Positions 7,107 through 14,865 of a DNA stretch of 19,619 nt are shown here, in pieces. The stretch lies in the NCBI GenBank assembly GCA_021846795.1, contig JAJZWG010000007.1:1-19619 (forward strand). Direction: 5' to 3'. The stretch's first letter is position 1; each line of letters opens with the position of its first letter. The position numbers were made by a program, and so were the translations under genes. The notes beneath the pieces were generated by a model. It saw only the letters and a list, made by a program, of their open reading frames with translations. It had not been told where the DNA came from and did no database searches. The DNA comes from a bacterium (lineage in GTDB: Bacteria; Patescibacteriota; Saccharimonadia; Saccharimonadales; UBA4665).

Positions 7107-9698
7107 ATGCCTAACAAAATAAAAATACTATCTAACCAATTCAAGCCAAATAATTATATAATTGATCTTAAAATATCCCCTGATAAAAAATCTTTTACTG
7201 GTCAAGTTATTGTTAAAGGTAAAAAAATTGGTCCACCATCAAAAAGAATCACTTTTCATCAACGTAATTTGTTAATATCCAGTGCCAAAGTCTTTAAAAT
7301 TGATAAAAATAGTAAAGTAGAATTACCTATCAATAGATTAATTCATCATCAAAAATTAAATGAGATAAGATTACATTTTAAAGATCTAGTTTATTCGTCT
7401 GAATTTGAAATATATTTAAAATTTAAAGGTAAAATAATTGATCAATTAAATGGAATTTATCCGTGTTACTATCAAGACGAAAATCAAAATTATCAAAAAA
7501 TTATCTCAACACAATTTGAAAGTTATTACGCTAGACAAGCTTTTCCTTGCATTGATGAACCAGCCGCTAAAGCCACTTTTCAATTAAGTATTGAAACTAA
7601 TAAACAAGACATCGTTTTATCTAACACGTCTTTAGAATATTTAAAAGAAAAAAAATTAACCAATCAGTTTTTTTTCAAAAAAACACCATTAATGAGTACT
7701 TATTTACTAGCATTCGTAACTGGACAATTAGCTCATAAATCTATAAATTACCGAGATCAAATTAAAATTACTGCCTATGCAACACCCGATAAAATTAATT
7801 TAGTAGATTTTAGTCTTAGTATCGCTAAAAAGGGATTATTTTTTTTTGAACAATATTTTAAAATTGATTATCCTCTAGAAAAACTAGATCTAGTGGCTTT
7901 ACCGGACTTTAGTGCTGGAGCCATGGAAAATTGGGGATTAATTACTTTTAGAGAAACCTATATGTTAACCAATTTAGAAGAAAATAATATAGATCAATTA
8001 CAATCTGTTTCACTAACAATTTGTCATGAGTTAGCTCACCAATGGTTTGGAAATTTAGTTACCATGAAATGGTGGAATGATCTTTGGCTTAATGAAAGTT
8101 TTGCTAATCTTATGGAATATATTGCCATCGATAATTTATTTCCTAAATGGAAGATAATGGAACAATTTGTTAATTACACAATGTCGGCTGCTAAAAGTCG
8201 GGATAGCCTTAAAGATGTACAAACTTTACGAGCAAATATTAAATATCCATCCGATATTGAAACAATGTTCGATGCTTCAATTGTTTATGCTAAAGGTGGC
8301 TCGATATTATACATGTTAATGCAATATATAGGTGAAACAAACTTTAAATTATCTCTTAATAAATATTTTAATAAATATGCCTATCAAAATACTGTTGCCG
8401 ATAATTTATGGCAAACAATTTCATTAATTTGTCATCAAGACATCGCTTCTTTTATGAATAACTGGCTGAATAAACCAGGATTTCCACTTTTAAAAATAAA
8501 TTATGATACCGAAAATCGACGTTTTTTAATAGAACAACAAAGATTTTTATTAAAATTAAACCATCATTCAAATGAAACAGATGATACTATTTGGCAAGTA
8601 CCATTAGCTAGTAATTATAAAATCAAAGAAAATATTTTAACTAAAAATCATAAATATTTTTATATTAATGAGCAGCCAACCGATCTTCAACCATTAATCC
8701 TTAATCACGACTCAAAAGCTTATTTTATACCTTATTATATTAATCAAACCCACTGGCAAACTATAATTAATAATATTGAAAAATTATCTACAATAGATCA
8801 AATTAACTTAATAGATAATTATAATTTACTGCAAAAAAACCTTTTTACGGATCTTCTGACTTCAGAATCACTTTTATTACACTACAAAAATAGTCCTAAT
8901 GACGCTATTTGGATTAATATCGCCAGCATTCTTAGTCAAATTAGACAATTAGTCGTTGAAAATCAAGTTTTAGTCAACAAATTAAATCAATTAGTTGGTT
9001 TTTTTATTAAAGATATATTTGATTCAATTAATAAAATTCAAAAAATTGAATCATCCCATCAACTCAAATTAAGAAAAACTGTCTTCAATATAGCTGCCAA
9101 CTACTATTATGAGCCATTAATCGATTACGCAAATTCAATGTTTAAAAGATTTAAAAAACCTGATGATATTGATAGTAATATTAGAACTATAATCTATAAA
9201 ATTGCTGTAAAAAACTCTGATAATTTTAATCAACTTCTTGAACTACATAATAATCTAACAAATCAAGAATTAAGAGATGAAATTATCTACGGATTATCTA
9301 CTACTAAAAAAATTAACGAAATAAAACGATTACTTAATATGATTCTTAGCTATCAAATTAAAGATCAAGATATAGTAACAATTTTCTCAGATTTAATTAA
9401 TAACCATCATGCTCGACAATTAACTTGGGAATGGTATCAAACTAACTTTGATAATCTTCAAAAAATTTATTCTAATGATGCAGCTACATTCAGTCATTTT
9501 CCTGCAATAATAGCCACTTATTTTAATACAGAGAGTGCCCTAGACGAATTTCAGATTTTCTTTACCCCAAAATTAAATAATCAAGCACTTAAACGCAATA
9601 TTTTACTTGGAATTGATCAAATCAAAAAACAAATTGAATGGCGCAATTTTAATCAGCTTAAAATTGAAACATGGTTAAAACAAGCTAAACAACTTTAA
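7107..9698 (+). CDS. M1-family zinc aminopeptidase
   Basis: Gluzincin aminopeptidase that removes N-terminal amino acids from peptides. The 863 aa are typical of the family. The exopeptidase motif GAMENWG starts at 271, the zinc site is H307-E-L-A-H311 followed by 18 residues and E330 in WLNESFA, and a downstream region with ASIVYAKGGSILYM is where the family's transition-state tyrosine is expected. An N-terminal beta-sandwich (about 1-200) and a helical C-terminal ERAP1/PepN-like domain (about 500-863) complete it. There is no signal peptide, so it is cytoplasmic unless exported otherwise. It probably recycles amino acids from imported or host-derived peptides; that role is inferred from the scavenging lifestyle of reduced genomes. 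Its last 14 bases overlap the convergent rnhB gene. I leave the symbol blank because pepN and other M1 enzymes cannot be separated by eye. Confidence 0.95.
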   Translation: MPNKIKILSNQFKPNNYIIDLKISPDKKSFTGQVIVKGKKIGPPSKRITFHQRNLLISSAKVFKIDKNSKVELPINRLIHHQKLNEIRLHFKDLVYSSEFEIYLKFKGKIIDQLNGIYPCYYQDENQNYQKIISTQFESYYARQAFPCIDEPAAKATFQLSIETNKQDIVLSNTSLEYLKEKKLTNQFFFKKTPLMSTYLLAFVTGQLAHKSINYRDQIKITAYATPDKINLVDFSLSIAKKGLFFFEQYFKIDYPLEKLDLVALPDFSAGAMENWGLITFRETYMLTNLEENNIDQLQSVSLTICHELAHQWFGNLVTMKWWNDLWLNESFANLMEYIAIDNLFPKWKIMEQFVNYTMSAAKSRDSLKDVQTLRANIKYPSDIETMFDASIVYAKGGSILYMLMQYIGETNFKLSLNKYFNKYAYQNTVADNLWQTISLICHQDIASFMNNWLNKPGFPLLKINYDTENRRFLIEQQRFLLKLNHHSNETDDTIWQVPLASNYKIKENILTKNHKYFYINEQPTDLQPLILNHDSKAYFIPYYINQTHWQTIINNIEKLSTIDQINLIDNYNLLQKNLFTDLLTSESLLLHYKNSPNDAIWINIASILSQIRQLVVENQVLVNKLNQLVGFFIKDIFDSINKIQKIESSHQLKLRKTVFNIAANYYYEPLIDYANSMFKRFKKPDDIDSNIRTIIYKIAVKNSDNFNQLLELHNNLTNQELRDEIIYGLSTTKKINEIKRLLNMILSYQIKDQDIVTIFSDLINNHHARQLTWEWYQTNFDNLQKIYSNDAATFSHFPAIIATYFNTESALDEFQIFFTPKLNNQALKRNILLGIDQIKKQIEWRNFNQLKIETWLKQAKQL

Positions 9699-10284
9699 TT
9701 GGTTTAAAACTTAAACGATGAATTGGACAAGGACCATACTTAGCTAATTGATTTAAATGATAGTAAGTTCCATAGCCAACATGTTTATTGAAACCATATT
9801 GTGGCCAAACATGGTGAGCTTGCTGCATTAACGAATCACGAAAAACTTTCGCAACAATACTGGCTGCTTTAATCTCATTAATCAAATTGTCACCTCCAAT
9901 AACTGTTTTAACAAATAAATAATTTTTTAAAAAATTATAATTTCCGTCAATCATTATTTGGTATTCATCATCTTTAAGTTTAAGGTTCAATAAAGCAAGT
10001 TGCATAGACATTGTAACAGATTCAGTTAAACCGAAATTATCAATATAATTAACATCAACAACACCTATTCCAACAAAAAAAGCTCTTTTCAAAATATTTG
10101 GTACTATTTTTATTCTTTGATTTTTACTTAATTTTTTAGAATCTTTTAAGCCATCTGGAATTTCAGACAATCCAACTGCAGCACTTACAACTGGACCAGC
10201 TAAACAACCTCTACCAACTTCATCTAATCCAATCAAATATTTACTCTTTAATATCTTGATCTGGTTTTTCAATAATTTCTTCAA
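9685..10284 (-). CDS. rnhB: Ribonuclease HII
   Basis: RNase HII cuts RNA in RNA-DNA hybrids and single ribonucleotides embedded in DNA. The four acidic catalytic residues are visible: D21 and E22 in LIGLDEVGRGCLAGP, D113 in MIDGN and D132 in GGDNLINE, followed by the EIKAASIVAKVFRD helix. The usual KGD lysine is replaced by Gly in GGD. At about 199 aa the length is normal. The start is uncertain because no ATG fits. TTG at 10284 gives a normal N-terminus but overlaps rplS by 44 bp. TTG at 10236 lies just after the rplS stop and has an AAAGAG-like ribosome site, but leaves only four residues before the catalytic Asp. It ends with TAG, the only non-TAA stop among the complete genes here. It overlaps the 3' end of the aminopeptidase gene convergently and probably forms an operon with rplS. 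Confidence 0.94.
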   Translation of the reverse strand: MKKLLKNQIKILKSKYLIGLDEVGRGCLAGPVVSAAVGLSEIPDGLKDSKKLSKNQRIKIVPNILKRAFFVGIGVVDVNYIDNFGLTESVTMSMQLALLNLKLKDDEYQIMIDGNYNFLKNYLFVKTVIGGDNLINEIKAASIVAKVFRDSLMQQAHHVWPQYGFNKHVGYGTYYHLNQLAKYGPCPIHRLSFKPIKVV

Positions 10285-10660
10285 TTACTTTATTAACTTT
10301 GACTTTATCAAAGTCTAATGATGCCAATCTAGCTGCTTTGCCAGTTCGTTGTCTCATATATGTTAAATAATTTCGTCGAACTTTTGATCGCTTAGTAATT
10401 TCAATCTTTTCAACTAAAGGAGAATGAATTAAAAAACTTTTTTCAACGCCAATTCCACTAGCAATACGTCTAACTAAAATTCTTGACATATGACTATTAG
10501 GTTGAGTGGTTTTAATAACTAAACCTTGAAAAATCTGAATTCTCTCTTTAGATCCTTCTTTAATTTTTTGATAAACTTTAACAGTATCTCCACTTTTAAC
10601 ATTCAAATTAGTAGTATTTTTAATAAACTTTTTATTAAGTTCTTTAATTAAGTCTGTCAT
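10241..10660 (-). CDS. rplS: 50S ribosomal protein bL19
   Basis: Ribosomal protein at the interface of the large and small subunits. The sequence MTDLIKELNKKF, then VKSGDTVKVYQKIKEGSKERIQIFQGLVI, VRRIASGIGVEKSFLIHSP and KVRRNYLTYMRQRTGKAARL follow bL19 throughout, with a lysine/glutamate-rich C-terminal extension of about 25 residues. I chose ATG at 10660 (139 aa) rather than an in-frame ATG at 10684: the N-terminus then matches bL19 exactly, and a TATAAT element occupies 10675-10670, inside the longer version. The gene shares an operon with rnhB, whose start overlaps its end. Its promoter faces that of the malic enzyme in a short divergent gap. Confidence 0.96.
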   Translation of the reverse strand: MTDLIKELNKKFIKNTTNLNVKSGDTVKVYQKIKEGSKERIQIFQGLVIKTTQPNSHMSRILVRRIASGIGVEKSFLIHSPLVEKIEITKRSKVRRNYLTYMRQRTGKAARLASLDFDKVKVNKVIEEIIEKPDQDIKE

Positions 10661-10669
10661 AACTTTAAG

Positions 10670-10698
10670 ATTATAACCCAACAAGGAAGTATATGCAA
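10670..10698 (-). promoter_or_regulatory. Promoter of rplS-rnhB
   Basis: Minus-strand TTGCAT (10698-10693), 17 nt, TATAAT (10675-10670), ending 9 nt before the rplS ATG. The predicted 5' leader is only 2-3 nt and there is no Shine-Dalgarno sequence. Confidence 0.65.
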
Positions 10699-10707
10699 TA
10701 AAATTTA

Positions 10708-10716
10708 TGTTAAAAT
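10708..10716 (+). promoter_or_regulatory. Putative extended -10 promoter of the malic enzyme gene
   Basis: TGT-TAAAAT ends 6 nt before the ATG at 10723, so the transcript should begin at or beside the start codon. The 13-base block ATGTTAAAATAAT matches the one upstream of the aminopeptidase gene. Confidence 0.55.
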
Positions 10717-10722
10717 AATGAG

Positions 10723-11862
10723 ATGACTAATCTTAATAAAAAAGCTATTGAGAAACATTTTCAATTAAAAGGAAAGATTAAAATTGAATCAAAAATCAAA
10801 CTAAAAACTAAAAATGATTTATCAATTTATTACAGTCCAGGAGTAGGAGCTGTAAGTAAATTATTAATGAAAAATCCAAAAAAATCTAAGGATTATTTAT
10901 GGACAAATAATTTGGTTGCTGTCATTTCGGATGGTTCAGCTGTATTGGGTTTAGGCGATATAGGTCCAATTGCTGCTATGCCAGTCATGGAAGGTAAGTG
11001 TCTACTTTTTAAACATTTCGCCAATATTAACGCTATTCCGATAGTTTTAGATTGTCATGATTCAAACCATATTGTACAAACAATTTTAGATATTGCACCA
11101 AGTTTTGGTGCGATTAATCTTGAAGATATCGCGGCGCCTAAATGTTTTTACATTGAAGATATGTTAAAGAAAAAACTGTCAATTCCGGTTATGCATGACG
11201 ACCAACACGGTACAGCAATTGTTGTTTTAGCTGGTTTAATTAACTCGTTTAAAGTTATTGAAAAAAATATTGAAAACTCTAAGATAACTATTGTCGGGGC
11301 TGGTGCTGCTGGAGCAGCTATCACTAAAATAATTCATAAATTTTCACCCTCTACTGAATTAATATTAGTTGATTCAAGAGGTATTATTAGTTCACATAGA
11401 TCTGATTTAAATGAAACTAAACGTAAACTTTTAAAAATTACTAATCCAAATAACATTAATGGAGATTTAAAATTTGCACTTCATAATAGCCAAGTTTTTA
11501 TTGGTGTTTCAAAGGCTAATTTATTAACTTCAACCGATATTAAACTGATGAACAAGCAACCAATTATTTTTGCTTTAGCTAATCCTGACCCTGAAATTAA
11601 TCCAAAACTTGCTAAAAAAGCTGGAGCTGCTATCGTTGCTACTGGTCGCAGTGATTATCCTAATCAAATTAATAATGTTTTAGCATTTCCTGGTATTTTT
11701 AGAGGAGCGTTAGATAATCATATTAATAAAATTACCGATGATCACAAAATTCTAGCCGCTGAGGCTATTGCAGCGCAAGTTAAAAACCCCTCTATTAACA
11801 AAATTATACCTTCAGTTTTTGATAAACAATTAGTTAATGTTATTGCGAGATTAATCAAATAA
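10723..11862 (+). CDS. NAD(P)-dependent malic enzyme, short form
   Basis: Catalyses oxidative decarboxylation of malate to pyruvate and CO2 with reduction of NAD or NADP. The 379 aa correspond to the malic-enzyme half of MaeB-type proteins, without the phosphotransacetylase-like C-terminal domain. Visible blocks are YYSPGVGAVSK (36-46, with the catalytic Tyr), VISDGSAVLGLGDIGPIAAMPVMEGK (catalytic Lys near 92), VMHDDQHGTAIV (metal-binding Asp pair near 159-160), the Rossmann loop VGAGAAGAA (191-199) and ALANPDPEI with ATGRSDYPNQINNVLAFPGIFRGALD. Cofactor preference cannot be read safely. The gene is alone on its strand, divergent from rplS, and its last 12 bases overlap the convergent pilB gene. 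It probably supplies pyruvate or reducing power in a cell with little central metabolism, which is inferred. Confidence 0.96.
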   Translation: MTNLNKKAIEKHFQLKGKIKIESKIKLKTKNDLSIYYSPGVGAVSKLLMKNPKKSKDYLWTNNLVAVISDGSAVLGLGDIGPIAAMPVMEGKCLLFKHFANINAIPIVLDCHDSNHIVQTILDIAPSFGAINLEDIAAPKCFYIEDMLKKKLSIPVMHDDQHGTAIVVLAGLINSFKVIEKNIENSKITIVGAGAAGAAITKIIHKFSPSTELILVDSRGIISSHRSDLNETKRKLLKITNPNNINGDLKFALHNSQVFIGVSKANLLTSTDIKLMNKQPIIFALANPDPEINPKLAKKAGAAIVATGRSDYPNQINNVLAFPGIFRGALDNHINKITDDHKILAAEAIAAQVKNPSINKIIPSVFDKQLVNVIARLIK

Positions 11863-13479
11863 ATCCAACACCCTAGCAATTTCAGTTAAGGATGTTCGAC
11901 CTTCAATTAATTTTCTAGCTGCATCATCAACCATTAAATCAATATTATTTTGACGACAAGATAATTCCAATTCTTTAGTAATATTATGTTCATTATTGTC
12001 AGATTGTAATAAAATTTTAATTAAATCATCGTTTAAAACAATTTGTTCACGAATAGCAATTTGACCATTGTAACCAAATGGATCATTGTTACTAATTTTT
12101 GGTTGATATAATTTTAGATTTTTAAATTTTTGTTTTAATGCAGGGTCTGAAACCCTTGATTCCATTTTACTTAAAAATTCAAGATCTTTTAAAGTTGGTT
12201 GATATTCAATTTTAGTTTGATCATTAAGGGATCTAACTAATCTTTGAGCCATAATTATTCTAATAGAATCGACAAATAAAGGATTACTACCAATAATCGA
12301 CTTCAATCGAGCTAAAGATGATGCAGCTGAACCAGCATGAAAAGTTGTTAAGACTAAGTGTCCTGTTAAAGCAGCTTGTAAAGCCGTTATAGCAGTTTCC
12401 TCATCACGAATTTCACCAATCATTAAAATATCAGGATCAAGTCTTAAAATAGCTTTCAATTGATCGATGAATGTAACTTTTTGAGATAAATCAATTAAAT
12501 CATTAACTAAAGAAATTTGTTCTACGCCTTCAAATTCAAACTCTACCGGATCTTCAACTGTAATAATTTTTCTTTGATTATTATTAAGACTATTAAGTAT
12601 TGAATATAGTGTAGTTGTTTTACCCGAACCAGTTGGCCCAACAACCATTACCAATCCACTGGGTTTAGAGATAACTTCGTCTAAGACAGTTCTTTCATTA
12701 ATAGATAAACCTAAACGATCTAAATTATAAGTTGAAGAATCAAGATTAAATAATCTCATAACAATATCCATACCATTAATAGTGACAACTGTCTCAATTC
12801 TTAAATTAACATCAACTGTTTGATGGTTAGCCATTTCAATAGTCTGTGAAATATGACCTTCTTGAGGAAACTTTGAAGCTGTTGAAATATTACCCGCGCT
12901 AGCAATTGCGCTAGTTAACATTCGATGTCGATCAAAACTTATTTTAGCTATTATATGCAAAACTCCATCAATCCTAAATCGAATTCTAACATCCTCCTTG
13001 CCAGTTTCAATATGAATATCTGAAGCATTTAAATTATGAGCTTGATTAACAAGATAGGCTAACATATCATTAGATTTAACTTCTTCTAAAATTTTTGAAA
13101 CTCTTTCAATCGAATTATCTTGATTTTCGACAATATCAACATCACTATATTGAACTTCCTTTGGTGGATCATATCTGTTCATATAGTCTCGATAACCGCG
13201 ATCAGAAATAATCACGAAAGAAACTTTTTGATCTGAAAAATTTTTAATTAATGCATTGATAGCGTTTTTTGAAGTAGTTGTCGTAATTCCAAATAAAATA
13301 TGAGAATTATCTAAAACTAATGGTACAACTCTATAACTATACATAGCTTCAATACTTAAAACATTATTAAATAGTCGGATTGGATTCTTAGATGTATCAT
13401 AATAATTAAAACCCAGTAAAATAGCTCGTCGCGCAGTTGAGTTTTCTTCCTCTAAACGAGATTTTTGATCATCAGTCAT
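11851..13479 (-). CDS. pilB: Type IV pilus assembly / type II secretion ATPase (PilB/GspE family)
   Basis: Hexameric cytoplasmic ATPase that powers pilus extension or pseudopilus assembly. The 542 aa contain a degenerate N-terminal T2SSE-N-like region (about 1-120), then SDIHIETG and the ATPase core with Walker A GPTGSGKTT (271-279), Asp box ITVEDPVEFEFEGVEQ, Walker B DPDILMIGEIRDEETA (339-353) and His box TGHLVLTTFHA (362-372). The paired CxxC zinc motif found in most GspE/PilB proteins after the His box is missing; the corresponding region (about 403-460) has no cysteine. It is a PilB/GspE type rather than the retraction ATPase PilT because of the length and N-terminal domain. No other pilus gene is adjacent. 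It overlaps the malic enzyme end by 12 bases. Confidence 0.9.
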   Translation of the reverse strand: MTDDQKSRLEEENSTARRAILLGFNYYDTSKNPIRLFNNVLSIEAMYSYRVVPLVLDNSHILFGITTTTSKNAINALIKNFSDQKVSFVIISDRGYRDYMNRYDPPKEVQYSDVDIVENQDNSIERVSKILEEVKSNDMLAYLVNQAHNLNASDIHIETGKEDVRIRFRIDGVLHIIAKISFDRHRMLTSAIASAGNISTASKFPQEGHISQTIEMANHQTVDVNLRIETVVTINGMDIVMRLFNLDSSTYNLDRLGLSINERTVLDEVISKPSGLVMVVGPTGSGKTTTLYSILNSLNNNQRKIITVEDPVEFEFEGVEQISLVNDLIDLSQKVTFIDQLKAILRLDPDILMIGEIRDEETAITALQAALTGHLVLTTFHAGSAASSLARLKSIIGSNPLFVDSIRIIMAQRLVRSLNDQTKIEYQPTLKDLEFLSKMESRVSDPALKQKFKNLKLYQPKISNNDPFGYNGQIAIREQIVLNDDLIKILLQSDNNEHNITKELELSCRQNNIDLMVDDAARKLIEGRTSLTEIARVLDLFD

Positions 13480-13485
13480 AAATTA

Positions 13486-13491
13486 ATTATA
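13486..13491 (-). promoter_or_regulatory. Putative -10 element of pilB
   Basis: Minus-strand TATAAT ends 6 nt before the pilB ATG (13479). The upstream -35 is poor (CTGTTA at 17 nt). No Shine-Dalgarno sequence is present, so a leaderless transcript is predicted. Confidence 0.5.
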
Positions 13492-13525
13492 AGTGATTAT
13501 GCTTAAATTAACAGCCTTGATTTTG

Positions 13526-13531
13526 TACAAT
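13526..13531 (+). promoter_or_regulatory. Putative -10 element of the SPOUT methyltransferase gene
   Basis: TACAAT, preceded directly by TG, ends 6 nt before the ATG chosen at 13538. It supports that start, because an upstream ATG at 13493 would place the -10 inside the coding region. The -35 (TTAAAT at 17 nt) is weak. Confidence 0.5.
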
Positions 13532-13537
13532 ATAAAT

Positions 13538-14062
13538 ATGTCAAATTTTCCTATAATTCTCATCGCCCATAACCTTAGATCATCCTACAATGTCGGCTCA
13601 ATTTTTAGAATTATGGATGGTTTAGGCTTAAAAACAATTTATTTAACAGGCAATAGTCCTTATCCTATAACAATTAACGATAATCGTCTACATCACATTG
13701 CCATAAATAATGATCGACAAATTCGTAAAACCTCACTCGGAGCCGAAAAAAGCATCAACTATCTTCATCATCAAGATATTATCCAATTGATTAATCAATT
13801 AAAAATAAAAAAATATCAAATTATTGCCCTAGAACAAACCACTACATCAATTAATTTAATTGATTTTAGAGTTGATAGTCCGATTGCTCTAATTATTGGT
13901 AATGAAATTACTGGTATAGATGATCAAGTTTTAGAAGTTGTTGATCAATCAATTGAAATTCCAATGCAAGGGTTAAAGGAATCATTTAACGTCTCAAGTG
14001 CCACTTCAATGACTTTATTCTATTTAAAATATCGACAAGACATCATTAATTCATTATCATAA
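13538..14062 (+). CDS. SpoU/TrmH-family RNA 2'-O-methyltransferase
   Basis: A SPOUT-fold methyltransferase that would transfer methyl from S-adenosylmethionine to a ribose 2'-OH in tRNA or rRNA. The three family motifs are present: motif 1 NLRSSYNVGSIFR near the N-terminus, motif 2 ALIIGNEITGIDD, and motif 3 IEIPMQGLKESFNVSSATSM, forming the knotted cofactor site. At 174 aa it is a minimal single-domain version without an N-terminal RNA-binding L30e-like domain, so the target cannot be named. I start at ATG 13538, where the conserved fold begins; an upstream in-frame ATG at 13493 would add 15 hydrophobic residues with no counterpart and would span the -10 element. It is followed after 6 nt by the CAP-like membrane protein gene, probably in one transcript. 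Confidence 0.92.
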   Translation: MSNFPIILIAHNLRSSYNVGSIFRIMDGLGLKTIYLTGNSPYPITINDNRLHHIAINNDRQIRKTSLGAEKSINYLHHQDIIQLINQLKIKKYQIIALEQTTTSINLIDFRVDSPIALIIGNEITGIDDQVLEVVDQSIEIPMQGLKESFNVSSATSMTLFYLKYRQDIINSLS

Positions 14063-14068
14063 AACTAA

Positions 14069-14863
14069 ATGTCATTAACTAAAAAAAATATTTCTAGACC
14101 AACCTACACTAAACCTAATAAACAACACAATTTTAAACATTATTGGCCTTATCTGCCATTAATTATATTTACCATTATTGGCTATATAGCTTTTCAGCAA
14201 ATTAATCCAGCTCAATTAGTTATTTCACAACCCTCTAAAATTTCTAACAGCACATTACTTAGCAGCCTTAATCAAATTAGAAGTCAAAAAAAATTACCAG
14301 CACTTAAACTAGTTCATAATCTTAATCAATCTGCCTTAAAAATCAATAATCAATTACAAAATAAACATCTAAAAACACTTCAAATTAAAAATACTTCATC
14401 GTTAAACTTATCTTATGGTCTTGACAATCTTGATTCAATTATTAAAGCTTGGAGTAAAAATCCAACAACTAATAAGATTTTTTACCAAAAAAATAATCAA
14501 ATTGGACTCAATATTCAAAATATTAATCATCAATATTTAATCAGTGCTATTAGTTCTGGTTCAACTAATCAAACCGTACATATTGTTTTTTTGGTAAATA
14601 ATCCAATAATCAAAAAACCAACTAAAGCAAAGAAAATTTCAATTATTTACGAACTAACCAATGGAATAATTACCAATCAACTACTCATTATTATTATAGG
14701 CTTAATTATTGTAGTTTTTATTATCAGACATTTTATTTTTCTAAAAAAAATTATTATTAATGGTGAACAATTATTATTAAAGCATTTTTGGCTTGATTTT
14801 ATAATAATTTTAATAATTATTAGTGGATTAATTTTACTTAAAACAGTTGGTTTTATTTTTTAA
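14069..14863 (+). CDS. Membrane protein with a degenerate CAP/SCP-like domain
   Basis: I do not recognise a named gene. The 264-aa protein has a basic N-terminus and a hydrophobic segment at about 26-42. An extracytoplasmic region follows (about 60-176) whose outline matches the CAP/SCP (cysteine-rich secretory, PR-1) domain: LLSSLNQIRSQKKLPALKLVHNLNQSAL looks like the CAP first helix, and IIKAWSKNPTTNKIFYQKNNQIGLNI resembles its W-x-x-SP-x-H...IGV segment. The CAP histidines and the usual HxE-type cleft residues are not evident, so it is probably non-catalytic. Two more hydrophobic segments lie at about 201-225 and 242-262. No Shine-Dalgarno sequence is obvious. It is 6 nt downstream of the methyltransferase gene and ends 2 nt from the convergent dnaE stop. 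The CAP assignment is tentative. Confidence 0.65.
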   Translation: MSLTKKNISRPTYTKPNKQHNFKHYWPYLPLIIFTIIGYIAFQQINPAQLVISQPSKISNSTLLSSLNQIRSQKKLPALKLVHNLNQSALKINNQLQNKHLKTLQIKNTSSLNLSYGLDNLDSIIKAWSKNPTTNKIFYQKNNQIGLNIQNINHQYLISAISSGSTNQTVHIVFLVNNPIIKKPTKAKKISIIYELTNGIITNQLLIIIIGLIIVVFIIRHFIFLKKIIINGEQLLLKHFWLDFIIILIIISGLILLKTVGFIF

Positions 14864-14865
14864 AT

